Origin: CAJCJE01 sp035948315 | GTDB taxonomy: Bacteria; Actinomycetota; Actinomycetes; Mycobacteriales; Pseudonocardiaceae | Assembly (NCBI GenBank): GCA_035948315.1 | Contig: DASZJG010000045.1 | Span: 1 to 64,000 of the forward strand | Direction of reading: 5' to 3' | DNA length: 64,000 nt | In this document: positions 8,639-16,703 of the stretch, piece by piece | Layout: every line of letters starts with the position of its first letter | Numbering within the stretch: the stretch's first letter is position 1 | Translations under genes and position numbers: made by a program | Notes under the pieces: model-generated | The model's input: only the letters and a program-made list of their open reading frames with translations | Databases searched by the model: none | What the model was told of the DNA's origin: nothing

Positions 8639-9193
8639 ATGGCGCTGCGCCACGCGATCCTCGCCGCCCTGCTCGAAGGGGAGTCCTCCGGCTACGACCT
8701 GGCCAAGGACTTCGACGCGTCGGTGGCCAACTTCTGGACCGCGACTCCGCAGCAGCTCTACCGCGAACTGGAGATCATGGCCGAGCAGGGCCTGGTCGCG
8801 GCGCGGGTGGTGGCTCAGGAACGGCGGCCCAACAAGCGGCTGTTCGCACTGACCGAGGCAGGCCGGACCGAGCTGCGCGCCTTCACCGCCAGCACGCCCA
8901 AACCCACCGCGGTCCGCGACGAACTGCTGGTGCAGGTCCAGTCGGTCGAGTCCGGCGACGGCGACGCGGTGCGCGCGGCGATCCGCAACCGGCAGGAGGT
9001 CGCCGAGACCAAACTCAAGCGCTACGAGCGCCTCCGCGACCGGCTGCTCGCCGGCCGGACCGAGGCCGACTACCTGGCGAGCGCCGAGCGCGTCGGCCCC
9101 TACCTCACGCTCGCCCGCGGCATCGCCTTCGAGCAGGAGAACATCCGCTGGTGCGAGTTCACGCTCGACGTGCTCGTCCGCCGAACCAGCTGA
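8639..9193 (+). CDS. PadR-family transcriptional regulator
   Basis: The protein has 184 residues. The N-terminal winged helix (residues 1-80) has the typical PadR opening ALRHAILAALLEGESSGYDL, followed by FWTATPQQLYRELEIMAEQGLV. The C-terminal part is a helical dimerisation domain of the Vir type with a long charged helix (KLKRYERLRDRLL). PadR proteins repress detoxification or efflux genes until they bind a ligand. The divergent SnoaL-like gene is the nearest likely target. The message start must lie close to the palindrome at 8606-8623, consistent with autoregulation. Confidence 0.88.
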   Translation: MALRHAILAALLEGESSGYDLAKDFDASVANFWTATPQQLYRELEIMAEQGLVAARVVAQERRPNKRLFALTEAGRTELRAFTASTPKPTAVRDELLVQVQSVESGDGDAVRAAIRNRQEVAETKLKRYERLRDRLLAGRTEADYLASAERVGPYLTLARGIAFEQENIRWCEFTLDVLVRRTS

Positions 9194-9223
9194 GCCCGAG
9201 CAAAGCGGCCGGGCGGCTGTGTG

Positions 9224-9850
9224 TCATCGCGCGTTCGGCAGTTGGCTCATAGCCAGGCGACGCAGGCCGGCCCGGATGCGCTGCTCGCCGAGTTCGGGCA
9301 GCAGCGCGGCGACGTGCTCGCCGGCGACCGCCGCGAGCAGCGCGTGCGCGGTGTGTTCCGGATCGGGCGTGCCGGCCAGCAGGATGGTGAGGTGCCGGTG
9401 CCAGAACCGGTAGGCGCCGACCCGGTACCGGGCGCCGACGCTCGCGGTTTCCGACATGCGGACCAGGTCCAGGTTGGCCAGCAGGTAGTCGAGGTAGGCG
9501 TCGAAGAACGCGGGCAGCCGTTGTGCGGCCGGGGCGTCCGGGCCGAGTGGGGGCGCGCCGCGCAGGATCGACTCCTGTAGCGCGCGTTCCCGCTCGTCGA
9601 GCAGCGCGATGGCCAGACCGGACTTGTCGCCGAACCGGCGGAACAGCGTTCCCTTGCCCACGCCCGCCGTCGCGGCGATCTGGTCGAGGGACACCGCGTC
9701 GACGCCGTGCTCGGCGAACAGCCGCGAGGCGGCCTCCAGGACCACGACGCGGTTGCGCGCGGCGTCGGCGCGCTCCTTGCGCGGCGGGGTGCGCAACAGT
9801 TCCAACGGTATTGCAGAACCGGACTGCGGTCCGCTATGGTTGGGCGACAT
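9224..9850 (-). CDS. TetR-family transcriptional regulator
   Basis: Started at the ATG at 9850, the protein has 208 residues. The helix-turn-helix is clear: AASRLFAEHGVDAVSLDQIAATAGVGKGTLFRRFGDKSGL. The C-terminal ligand domain contains the LLANLDLVRMSETASVGAR region seen in one TetR subgroup. Upstream in-frame starts at 9889 and 9928 would run through the operators and past the divergent rhodanese start, so 9850 is preferred. It is expected to repress itself and the divergent rhodanese gene. Two matching palindromes lie at the start of the gene. Confidence 0.88.
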   Translation of the reverse strand: MSPNHSGPQSGSAIPLELLRTPPRKERADAARNRVVVLEAASRLFAEHGVDAVSLDQIAATAGVGKGTLFRRFGDKSGLAIALLDERERALQESILRGAPPLGPDAPAAQRLPAFFDAYLDYLLANLDLVRMSETASVGARYRVGAYRFWHRHLTILLAGTPDPEHTAHALLAAVAGEHVAALLPELGEQRIRAGLRRLAMSQLPNAR

Positions 9851-9867
9851 AAGCGGACTGTAGTCCG
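9820..9867. promoter_or_regulatory. Two tandem TetR-type operators
   Basis: CGGACTGTAGTCCG at 9854-9867 is a 6-base inverted repeat with a 2-base centre. CGGACTGCGGTCCG at 9820-9833 is the same site with one mismatch, 34 bases away. The first sits just upstream of the regulator start. The second lies within its first codons. The spacing is close to three helical turns, so two dimers could bind the same face and block transcription in both directions. Confidence 0.75.
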
Positions 9868-9887
9868 AATCATCGAAAGGTTGCGAC

Positions 9888-10214
9888 ATGACCACGCTGA
9901 TCAGCCGAACCGACCTGCGGGCCGCCATCGACGCCGGCCAGGTGACCGTCCTCGACGCACTGGGCGGCGACTACTACGACAAGCAGCACCTGCCCGGCGC
10001 CCTGCCGCTCGTCCTTGCCGACGTGCCGAGCAAGGCGGCCGAACTGCTGCCCGACCGCGACGCGGCCATCGTCACCTACTGCTCGAACACGGCCTGCCCC
10101 AACAGCGGCCAGGTCGCGGAGGCGCTGACCGGGCTCGGCTACACGAATGTGCGCAAGTACGCGGAAGGCATCGAGGACTGGGTCGACGCCGGCCTGCCGA
10201 CCGAATCCGCCTGA
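9888..10214 (+). CDS. Rhodanese-like single-domain sulfurtransferase
   Basis: The protein has 108 residues and one rhodanese domain. It opens with the ISRTDLRAAIDAGQVTVLDAL strand and helix. The active-site loop is YCSNTACPNSG, with the expected nucleophilic Cys at the end of the central strand, and it ends with KYAEGIEDWVDAGLP, the usual GGxxxWxxAGxP element. The longer loop after the Cys resembles single-domain rhodaneses that act on small thiols or persulfides. It is divergent from, and probably controlled by, the TetR regulator through the two palindromes. Confidence 0.85.
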   Translation: MTTLISRTDLRAAIDAGQVTVLDALGGDYYDKQHLPGALPLVLADVPSKAAELLPDRDAAIVTYCSNTACPNSGQVAEALTGLGYTNVRKYAEGIEDWVDAGLPTESA

Positions 10215-10256
10215 ACGCCAGCTGCGTCGGCGGTCGGGAGCGGTTGCCATGTGCGG

Positions 10257-10649
10257 TCAGCCTTTGCGCCAGGTCGCGAGGCCGGGGTCCAGAGTCACCC
10301 AGCGGCCTGCGGTCTTCAGGATCTGCTTGGTCAGGTCCGGCGATGAGCGCACGTAGCGCAGTCCGCACGGACATCTCAGGTCGTAGACGATCTCGCCGGC
10401 GACGTGGTGCAGATACGCGGCGACTTGGCGTTCCGAATCGAGCTGGGTTTGGTCGTCGGACTGCTCGGCCCTGGCCAGACGCTGCCGCGATTCCTCGTTG
10501 ATCGAGTAGCCCGGCCTCGGCATGATGCGTGCGTCGTTGTCGATCCGGCGCGCGTGCAGCACTCGGTAGATCGCGCTGACGCGCACCCGGGCAAAGATCG
10601 TCTCGCATTCGCCGCAGCGCAGCTCGACTTCCCTACCTCGCCATGCCAC
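10257..10649 (-). CDS. Unrecognised protein with two CxxC-type cysteine pairs, possible zinc ribbon
   Basis: The GTG at 10649 has a GGGGTGG stretch upstream and gives a 130-residue soluble protein. The open frame extends farther upstream, but that part overlaps the divergent cupin gene and looks like antisense shadow. Visible elements are CGEC near residue 13 and CPCG near residue 94, which could bind one zinc as a split ribbon, with a charged Arg/Glu/Gln-rich helix between them. I recognise no family and assign no function. Confidence 0.55.
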   Translation of the reverse strand: MAWRGREVELRCGECETIFARVRVSAIYRVLHARRIDNDARIMPRPGYSINEESRQRLARAEQSDDQTQLDSERQVAAYLHHVAGEIVYDLRCPCGLRYVRSSPDLTKQILKTAGRWVTLDPGLATWRKG

Positions 10650-10757
10650 CGGCCACCCCGATCCAGAGGGGATCGATTGTGGCACGGCGGCCGTGGCGTG
10701 GCCATCGGCATTGCGCGTGACCCGTTGATCTCTAGAGTGGCCGTCGGGAGGCAGACG

Positions 10758-11186
10758 ATGACCGACGAGTGGCATGCCGCGCTGCGGCACATCAGGGCCG
10801 GTGAGCTGACCGGCGACACCAGCCAGACGACCGGCATGAACCGCATGGAGGCCATCTCCGGGAAGACCGTCGGCTCGACGAAGGTCTGGATGGGACAGAC
10901 GCACGTCGCGCCGCACACCAACTCCGGCGACCACCACCACGGCGCCACCGAGACCGCGATCTACGTGGTGTCCGGTCATCCGTCCTTCGTCTTCGCCGAA
11001 GGCCCTGACCAGGTCCGGATCGACACCGGACCCGGCGACTACGTGTTCGTGCCGCCCTATGTGCCGCATCGCGAGGAGAACCCGACCGATGCGCAAGCCG
11101 TGGTGGTGATCGCGCGGAGCAGCCAGGAAGGCGTGGTCGTCAATCTGCCCAGCCTGTGGGCGCCGGTTCAGCGCCCGGAGAGTTGA
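10758..11186 (+). CDS. Cupin-domain protein
   Basis: The protein has 142 residues and starts at an ATG with a GGGAGG stretch 7 bases upstream. The cupin motif 1 reads GDHHHGATETAIYVVSG, with several His and a Glu able to bind metal. Motif 2 reads PGDYVFVPPYVPHREEN. It is a small single-domain cupin, enzymatic or regulatory, with unknown substrate. Its stop codon shares one base with the ATG of the carboxyltransferase gene, so the two are translated together. Confidence 0.8.
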   Translation: MTDEWHAALRHIRAGELTGDTSQTTGMNRMEAISGKTVGSTKVWMGQTHVAPHTNSGDHHHGATETAIYVVSGHPSFVFAEGPDQVRIDTGPGDYVFVPPYVPHREENPTDAQAVVVIARSSQEGVVVNLPSLWAPVQRPES

Positions 11187-12988
11187 TGGACGACACGCAG
11201 GTGCTGGCGCCGATGCTGGGCACGGTGGTGCGGGTGTCGGTCGGCGTCGGTGACGCCGTGCGGTCGGGGCAGACGTTGGTCGTGCTGGAGTCGATGAAGA
11301 TGGAGCACCTGGTCGCCGCGCCGCATGGCGGCGTGGTCGGCAGGGTGCTGTGCGCCGAGGGCGACACGGTGCAGCTCGACCAGTTGCTTGCGGTGTTGCG
11401 GGAACAGGTCGAGGCCGAGCACGAGCAGGTGTGCGACGCCGATGCCGACCCGGACGCGGTGCGGCCTGATCTGGCCGAGATCCGGCACCGGCACGAGATC
11501 GGGTTGGACGCGGCGCGGCCGGACGCGGTGGCTCGTCGACGCGGACGTCATCAGCGCACGGCCCGGGAAAACGTGGGCGCGGTGTGCGATCCGGGCACGT
11601 TCGTCGAGTACGGCCCGCTGGTGGTGGCCGCGCAGCGGCAACGCCGACCGTTGGCTGAGCTGATCGAGCGCACGCCCGCGGACGGTCTGGTCGGCGGCGT
11701 CGCGGAGGTCAACGGACGGCGGTGCGCGGTGCTCGCCTACGACGCGACCGTGCTGGCCGGCACCCAGGGCGCGCACAACCATCTCAAGCAGGATCGGCTG
11801 TTCGAACTCGCGCACCGCCAGCAGTTGCCGGTGGTGCTCTTCGCCGAGGGCGGCGGCGGGCGGCCGGGCGACACCGACATTCCGACCGTCTCCGGCCTGC
11901 ACATTCCGACGTTTCAGGTCTTCGCCCGGCTGAGCGGGCTGGTCCCGCTGGTCGGGGTCGCGTCCGGTCGGTGCTTCGCCGGCAACGCAGCACTGCTCGG
12001 CTGTTGCGACGTGGTGATCGCGACACGGGACGCCAACATCGGAATGGGCGGCCCGGCGATGATCGAGGGCGGCGGGCTCGGTGTGCACGCGCCGGACGAG
12101 GTCGGGCCGATCGACGTGCAGGAACCCAACGGCGTCGTCGACATCGTCGTGGCGGACGAGACCGAGGCGGCAGCGGTGGCTCGCGCGTATCTGAGCTACT
12201 TCCAGGGCCCGGTCGACGCCTGGGAGTGTGCGGACCAGCGGGGGTTGCGGCGACTGGTACCGGAGAACCGGGTGCGGGTCTACGACGTGCGCGCGGTCAT
12301 CGACACGCTGGCCGATACCGACTCGGTGCTGGAACTGCGCCGCGGCTTCGGCGCCGGGGTGGTGACCGCGTTGATCCGGGTGGCGGGGCGACCGCTCGGG
12401 CTGATCGCGAACAACCCGGCCCATCTGGGTGGCGCGATCGACGCTGATGCTGCTGACAAGACCGCCCGGTTCCTGCAGCTGTGCGACGCGCACGGCCTGC
12501 CGGTGGTCTCGCTGTGCGACACGCCCGGTTTCATGGTCGGCCCGGACGCGGAGCGGACCGCGACCGTGCGGCACGTCTCCCGGATGTTCGTCACCGGCGC
12601 GAATCTGAGCGTGCCGATCTGCGCGGTGGTGCTGCGCAAGGCGTACGGGCTGGGCGCGATGGCGATGTGCGGCGGCAGCATCAAGGTACCGGTCGCGACG
12701 GTGGCCTGGCCGACTGGCGAGTTCGGCGGGATGGGCCTGGAGGGCGCGGTCAAACTCGGCTTCCGCAAGGAACTCGACGCCGTCGCCGACCCGAGGGAGC
12801 GGCAGGCGCTGTTCGACTCGATGGTCGCGAAGATGTACGAGCACGGCAAAGCGCTCAACACCGCGTCGGTGTTCGAGATCGACGACGTTATCGATCCTGC
12901 CGACACCCGGCAGTGGATCACCACGGCTTTCGCGGACCTTCCGCCGCGCGCGCCGGGTAAGCGTCGCCCTAACATCGACACATGGTGA
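11186..12988 (+). CDS. Biotin carrier domain fused to acyl-CoA carboxyltransferase
   Basis: The protein has 600 residues. Residues 1-75 form a biotinyl domain with the biotinylated Lys in VLESMKMEHL. Residues 100-600 form a carboxyltransferase of the propionyl/acetyl-CoA carboxylase beta type, with both N and C halves (for example LGCCDVVIATRDANIGMGGP and the later AYGLGAMAMCGGSIK). It should move carboxyl groups from biotin to an acyl-CoA. There is no biotin carboxylase domain, and none is encoded in the window, so that subunit must come from elsewhere. In the usual two-subunit actinomycete enzymes the carrier is fused to the biotin carboxylase, so this arrangement is less common. The gene sits between a cupin and an LLM oxidoreductase. 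Confidence 0.88.
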   Translation: MDDTQVLAPMLGTVVRVSVGVGDAVRSGQTLVVLESMKMEHLVAAPHGGVVGRVLCAEGDTVQLDQLLAVLREQVEAEHEQVCDADADPDAVRPDLAEIRHRHEIGLDAARPDAVARRRGRHQRTARENVGAVCDPGTFVEYGPLVVAAQRQRRPLAELIERTPADGLVGGVAEVNGRRCAVLAYDATVLAGTQGAHNHLKQDRLFELAHRQQLPVVLFAEGGGGRPGDTDIPTVSGLHIPTFQVFARLSGLVPLVGVASGRCFAGNAALLGCCDVVIATRDANIGMGGPAMIEGGGLGVHAPDEVGPIDVQEPNGVVDIVVADETEAAAVARAYLSYFQGPVDAWECADQRGLRRLVPENRVRVYDVRAVIDTLADTDSVLELRRGFGAGVVTALIRVAGRPLGLIANNPAHLGGAIDADAADKTARFLQLCDAHGLPVVSLCDTPGFMVGPDAERTATVRHVSRMFVTGANLSVPICAVVLRKAYGLGAMAMCGGSIKVPVATVAWPTGEFGGMGLEGAVKLGFRKELDAVADPRERQALFDSMVAKMYEHGKALNTASVFEIDDVIDPADTRQWITTAFADLPPRAPGKRRPNIDTW

Positions 12989-13824
12989 GTTTTTCGATGG
13001 GGGACCGACGTTTCCGGTTCGGCGTGGTCGCGGGGCGGGTCGAATCCGGCGAGCAGTGGCGCGCGACGGCCAGGCGCGCGGAGGACCTCGGCTATGACAC
13101 CTTGCTGATGCCGGACGGGCTGCATCTGGTCGCGCCGATGCCGGCTCTCGCGGTCGCGGCCAGTGTGACGACCAGGCTTCGGGTGGGCACGTTCGTGCTG
13201 GCCAGCACCGCCCGTCCGCCCAGGGTGGCGGCCTGGGAGGCGCACAGCCTGTCGATCTTGACCGACAACCGGTTCGACATGGGCATCGGGACCGGCAATC
13301 CGTGGATGAACCAGAGCGTGGTCGAGGAGATCGGCCTGCCGGAAACCACGCCGGGTCAGCGTCTCAAGCAGGTCCGGGACACCGTCGAACAGTTGCGCGC
13401 GCTCGACACCGAGGCCCGGACGCCGGTCATGATCGCCGCGGGCGGGCCTCGCTCACGGGCTCTGGCCGGCCAGGTCGCCGACATCGTCACGCTGCCGCAT
13501 CCGGCCTTCGCCAGCCGCGCGGATGTCCGGAAGCTGGTCGACGAAACCCGGGACGCGGCGGGCGAGCGGGCGGACGAGATCGAGTTCAGCATGAACGTGC
13601 CGGCCGTCGGCGAGGCGATGTCGCCCGCACTCGAGGCCCTGGTCGGCTCGGATGCCGCTGCGCTGGCTGCCGGCGACTCGTTGTTCTCGCTGACCGGGAC
13701 TCCGCGCGAGATGGCCGACGAGATCTTGCGACGCCGGGACGAGATCGGCTACTCCTACCTCACGCTGAACGGGCAGCACGCCGACGCGTTCGCGCCGGTG
13801 ATCGAACTGCTCAAGGGCCAATGA
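12982..13824 (+). CDS. LLM-class (luciferase-like) F420-dependent oxidoreductase
   Basis: The protein has 280 residues and a luciferase-like TIM barrel. It shows RRAEDLGYDTLLMPDG near the N-terminus, then TTRLRVGTFVLASTARPP, FDMGIGTGNPW and MIAAGGPRSRALAGQVADIV, all typical of the F420-using TIGR03621-like subgroup. It would reduce or oxidise a substrate with coenzyme F420 or FMN. The start overlaps the carboxyltransferase stop by seven bases. An in-frame ATG at 12997 is an alternative start. Grouping with a cupin and an acyl-CoA carboxyltransferase suggests a shared, unknown catabolic or modifying route. Confidence 0.85.
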   Translation: MVSFSMGDRRFRFGVVAGRVESGEQWRATARRAEDLGYDTLLMPDGLHLVAPMPALAVAASVTTRLRVGTFVLASTARPPRVAAWEAHSLSILTDNRFDMGIGTGNPWMNQSVVEEIGLPETTPGQRLKQVRDTVEQLRALDTEARTPVMIAAGGPRSRALAGQVADIVTLPHPAFASRADVRKLVDETRDAAGERADEIEFSMNVPAVGEAMSPALEALVGSDAAALAAGDSLFSLTGTPREMADEILRRRDEIGYSYLTLNGQHADAFAPVIELLKGQ

Positions 13825-13828
13825 GCGG

Positions 13829-14557
13829 CTATCGCTGGTTGGGGGCCACGTACGGAATGGCGATCGGGTAGCGGAAGCCTTCGCCGGTGCCGGCCTTGAT
13901 CGCGCCCATGATCTGCGGGATCAGGCAGACCACGAACAGTACGAGGCTCAGGATCGAGCCTGCGATGGTGAAGAAGGCGAGAATGCCGAACAGCAGGCCG
14001 GGTATCACCACGGTGAGCTGGAAGTTCATCGACTCGCGGGCGTGCTCGCGGACGAACGGCGACTTCGCGGTGCCGTAGATGACGATCGGCGCGATCGGCG
14101 CGAGGATGACCGCGATGATCGACAACCCGAAGAACGCGAAGATCAGCGAGAACAGGAACGCCACCGCGGCGGGCAGCCAGTGCGCGAGCGCGGCGACGGT
14201 GCGTTCCGGGTTCGGCGCCTGCTGGGGATAGGGCGGCGGGTAGCCCGGCTGCTGCGGCGGAAAGCCAGGCTGAGGGGGAAAGCCCGGCTGGGGCGGAAGC
14301 CCGGCCTGCGGCGGAACGCCCGGCTGGGGCGGAAAGCTCTGCTGCGGCGGAAATCCGGGCTGGAGCGGGAGGCCGGGCTGCGGCGCGGGTGGCGGGAAGC
14401 CGGGCTGCTGCGCGTATCCGGGTGGCGCCGCCGGGGGCGGTGGGGTTGGCTGTGCGCTCGGGGCCGCGCCGTACTGGCCTTCGTAGCGGACCGTCTGGCA
14501 CGGGTGGCACATGCAGGTCTGCGGGTCGTGCGTGTCCTGCGAAGACGCGGTGTCCAT
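13829..14557 (-). CDS. DUF4870-type membrane protein with proline-rich repeat N-terminus
   Basis: The protein has 242 residues. The first 30 include CMCHPC, a possible metal or redox pair. Residues 35-115 are Pro, Gly, Gln and Phe in imperfect PGFPPQ repeats. The rest carries hydrophobic helices with ERTVAALAHWLPAAVAF and FVREHARESMNFQLTVVI, the latter typical of DUF4870 small membrane proteins (the H...NFQ element). The proline-rich part is probably a flexible cytoplasmic arm. The function is unknown. The stop lies four bases beyond the convergent LLM gene stop. Confidence 0.75.
   Translation of the reverse strand: MDTASSQDTHDPQTCMCHPCQTVRYEGQYGAAPSAQPTPPPPAAPPGYAQQPGFPPPAPQPGLPLQPGFPPQQSFPPQPGVPPQAGLPPQPGFPPQPGFPPQQPGYPPPYPQQAPNPERTVAALAHWLPAAVAFLFSLIFAFFGLSIIAVILAPIAPIVIYGTAKSPFVREHARESMNFQLTVVIPGLLFGILAFFTIAGSILSLVLFVVCLIPQIMGAIKAGTGEGFRYPIAIPYVAPNQR
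14216..14430. repeat. Imperfect tandem repeats encoding PGFPPQ-type units
   Basis: About a dozen imperfect 15-21 base units of the form GGCGGAAAGCCCGGCTGG follow each other within the DUF4870 gene. Several, such as those at 14260-14290, are almost identical. The repeats are coding and stay in frame, so copy number could vary by slippage without breaking the gene. Confidence 0.7.
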
Positions 14558-14675
14558 CGGTGTTGGTTACTCCTGGTGAAACGGGGTGGGCGGCGGTGAC
14601 TGTGCCACTTACCGGGCCGCGCCAGGACGGCAGAAATACGGTGCAGACGGAGAAATGCGGTGCCGACGCCGACCG

Positions 14676-14703
14676 GCCGGGGGCGAGACCGCTCGCCCCC
14701 GGC
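14676..14703 (-). terminator. Perfect 12-bp hairpin after the DUF4097 gene
   Basis: GCCGGGGGCGAG at 14676-14687 pairs perfectly with CTCGCCCCCGGC at 14692-14703 around a 4-base loop. It lies 28 bases after the minus-strand stop of the DUF4097-like gene, in a 173-base gap. No T-tract follows, but the stem is very stable. The rest of the gap (14558-14730) holds no gene that I can support. Confidence 0.65.
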
Positions 14704-14730
14704 ACGTCCGGGCGTCATGAACTTCGTTGT

Positions 14731-15399
14731 TCAGTGGCTGTGCGCGAGGATGTCGCCGACCGACGTGGTGGCGCGGATGGTGAGTTCGGCGGCACTGCCC
14801 TGCGCGTTGTTGAGCGAGTTGTGGATGCGGCCGTACGAAGTGCCGGCGTCCAGCGAAGCGGAGACTCCGGCAGCCGTGCCGACCTCGACCTCGCCCGCGT
14901 CGGTGCGCAGGACGACGGTGCCGCGGACGGCTTCGGTGATCCGGATGTCGCCCTTGCTGGTGCGGATTTCCGCCGGCCCGGTCAGCTTGCCGACCGAGAC
15001 GTCGCCCGCGACGGTGGCCAGGTGCGCGCTCGCCGCCTCGTCCACGTTGATCGCGCCGTGCTGGCTCTGGACCGTGACGTCGCCGAGCTGGCCGACGGTG
15101 CGGAGTTCGACACTGGCCGCCTTGACCTCGGCCTTGGAGCCGGCCGGCAGGTGAACGGTGACGTCGACCGAGCCGGACGGGCCGAAGTACTGGTTCTTCG
15201 CCGAGCCCTGGATCCGCAGCAGGCCATCGCGGTAGTCGACGGTGGTCAGCTCGGCCGCCTTGACATCGCGGTTCTTGCTGGCGTCCAGCGGCCGCACCTC
15301 GACGGTGGTGTCGGTGCTGTCGGTGGCGACCAGTTGGACGCGGCCGGCCGGGATGTCGAGGACTGCGGAGACGGGCTGGGTGGTGGTGAAGGTGGTCAT
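14731..15399 (-). CDS. DUF4097-family beta-repeat protein
   Basis: The ATG at 15399 has AAGG upstream and gives 222 residues. A longer frame to 15498 has no supporting signal. The sequence is a run of short beta strands with alternating Thr, Val, Asp and Gly (AVLDIPAGRVQLVA, VDVTVHLPAGSKAEV, GDVTVQSQHGAINV and so on). This is the single-stranded beta-helix look of DUF4097 or putative adhesin proteins. There is no signal peptide. In actinomycetes such proteins are often next to small membrane proteins, as here. The function is unknown. Confidence 0.75.
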   Translation of the reverse strand: MTTFTTTQPVSAVLDIPAGRVQLVATDSTDTTVEVRPLDASKNRDVKAAELTTVDYRDGLLRIQGSAKNQYFGPSGSVDVTVHLPAGSKAEVKAASVELRTVGQLGDVTVQSQHGAINVDEAASAHLATVAGDVSVGKLTGPAEIRTSKGDIRITEAVRGTVVLRTDAGEVEVGTAAGVSASLDAGTSYGRIHNSLNNAQGSAAELTIRATTSVGDILAHSH

Positions 15400-15508
15400 C
15401 TCGGTGCCTTTTCTGTGTGTTCCGAACTGCTGATGGAACTCACTTTCGCCGGCCGTTCTGACACGGACCTGCCACCGAGCTGACGCCGCCGCTGACATGG
15501 CACCGCCA

Positions 15509-16624
15509 CTACTGTTCGCCCGCGTGCCGGGCCGGTTTCAGCGGCGCGAAGCCGGTCTTTCCGGCGAATCGGGTGGGGCGGAAGGCGTCGAGCAGGGGTG
15601 CGTACTCGCTGGTCAGGATCTCCTGCGCGGCGAGCCTGCCCAACAGCGGGCCGAGCGTGACGCCGCTGTGGGTGGCCAGGATGTAGACGCGTCCGCTGGT
15701 GTCCGGACCGGCCACCGTGTGCCCGTCGGCCGGCAGGCTGCGCAGGCCGAGCCGCACCTGCTCGATGCGGGCGTGCTCGCCGCCGCGCACCAGCGTGCGC
15801 AACCGGCGCAGCAGTTCGTCGGTATAGGAGTCGTCGGGTTCGGGGGCGTTGCGGTCGAGCGCGTGCAGCACGAAGCGGCCGCCGCCGTCGGGCCGGAAGT
15901 TGAGCGCGGGGGTGATGACCGGCAGGGGCACGTGCGCGACGAGCGGGGCGGTGTAGGCGAGCAGGCCGGGGGAGGCGGGGTCGTCGGGTCTGATCATCGG
16001 GATCGTCGGTTCGATCGAGGCGGTGAGCTGCTGGGTCCACCGGCCTACGGCCAGCACGGCCAGGTCGAAGTGTTCGGGGTCCGCGCCTGCGATGTGGATG
16101 CGCACGCCGGTGCCGTTCGGTTCGAGGGCGGTCACTTCGGCGGGGCAACGGAGTTCGGCGCCGTGGGCGCGGGCCTCGCTCCACAGCCTGGCCAGCAGGG
16201 GGATGGGTGGGGCGTAGCCCTCGGTCGGGTAGTGAACGAGGTCGGTGACATCGGGCGGGATCAGGAGGTCGGGTGCTAGTTCGGCGGCTCGGGATCGAGT
16301 GATGAGTTCGAGTGGGTAGCCGAAGTCGCGCAACTCGGCGATGTTGGCGCTCAGTTGTTCCTGGCCTGGCTCGTCGTCGGCCCATTCGAGCAGGCCGCTG
16401 CGGACGTGGCAGGCGAGCGCCTCGTGTTCGGCCATGCCGGCGACGTTGAGTTCGTGATAGGCGCGCGGACGCTTGCGGTGCGCGTTGATCCAGCCGTAGG
16501 AGGTGCCGGTCGTGCCAGCGCCCGGCGCGGTTCGCTCGAACACGGTGACCCGCGCGCCGCCGAGCGTGAGCGCGCGGGCGGTGGCCGCACCCAGCACGCC
16601 GAGCCCGATGATCGCTGCTCGCAT
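15509..16624 (-). CDS. FAD-dependent oxidoreductase of the DAO (glycine/D-amino acid oxidase) family
   Basis: The protein has 371 residues. The FAD-binding Rossmann motif is at the very N-terminus (IGLGVLGAATARALTLGG), ended by the acidic residue in VTVFERT. Internal DAO features are a conserved substrate-domain region and the C-terminal ATHSGVTLGPLLG, which contacts FAD. It would oxidise an amine or amino acid to the imine with release of peroxide. The substrate is unknown. It lies upstream of and divergent from the antiporter, and on the far side of a strong terminator from the biosynthetic cluster, so I count it as flank. A second DAO protein inside the cluster (32614-33615) is a better pathway candidate. 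Confidence 0.85.
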   Translation of the reverse strand: MRAAIIGLGVLGAATARALTLGGARVTVFERTAPGAGTTGTSYGWINAHRKRPRAYHELNVAGMAEHEALACHVRSGLLEWADDEPGQEQLSANIAELRDFGYPLELITRSRAAELAPDLLIPPDVTDLVHYPTEGYAPPIPLLARLWSEARAHGAELRCPAEVTALEPNGTGVRIHIAGADPEHFDLAVLAVGRWTQQLTASIEPTIPMIRPDDPASPGLLAYTAPLVAHVPLPVITPALNFRPDGGGRFVLHALDRNAPEPDDSYTDELLRRLRTLVRGGEHARIEQVRLGLRSLPADGHTVAGPDTSGRVYILATHSGVTLGPLLGRLAAQEILTSEYAPLLDAFRPTRFAGKTGFAPLKPARHAGEQ

Positions 16625-16703
16625 CGATTCTCCTTCTGGTTGTGGTCACCCGATGATTCCTGATTAGGTGTGGTCTCTCTCGCCCGACAGGGGATGTGTG
16701 CGG

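Noticed and set aside
14216..14430. Repeats considered as a CRISPR or intergenic satellite
   Set aside because: They are short, imperfect, in frame and encode a proline-rich protein segment. There are no spacers.
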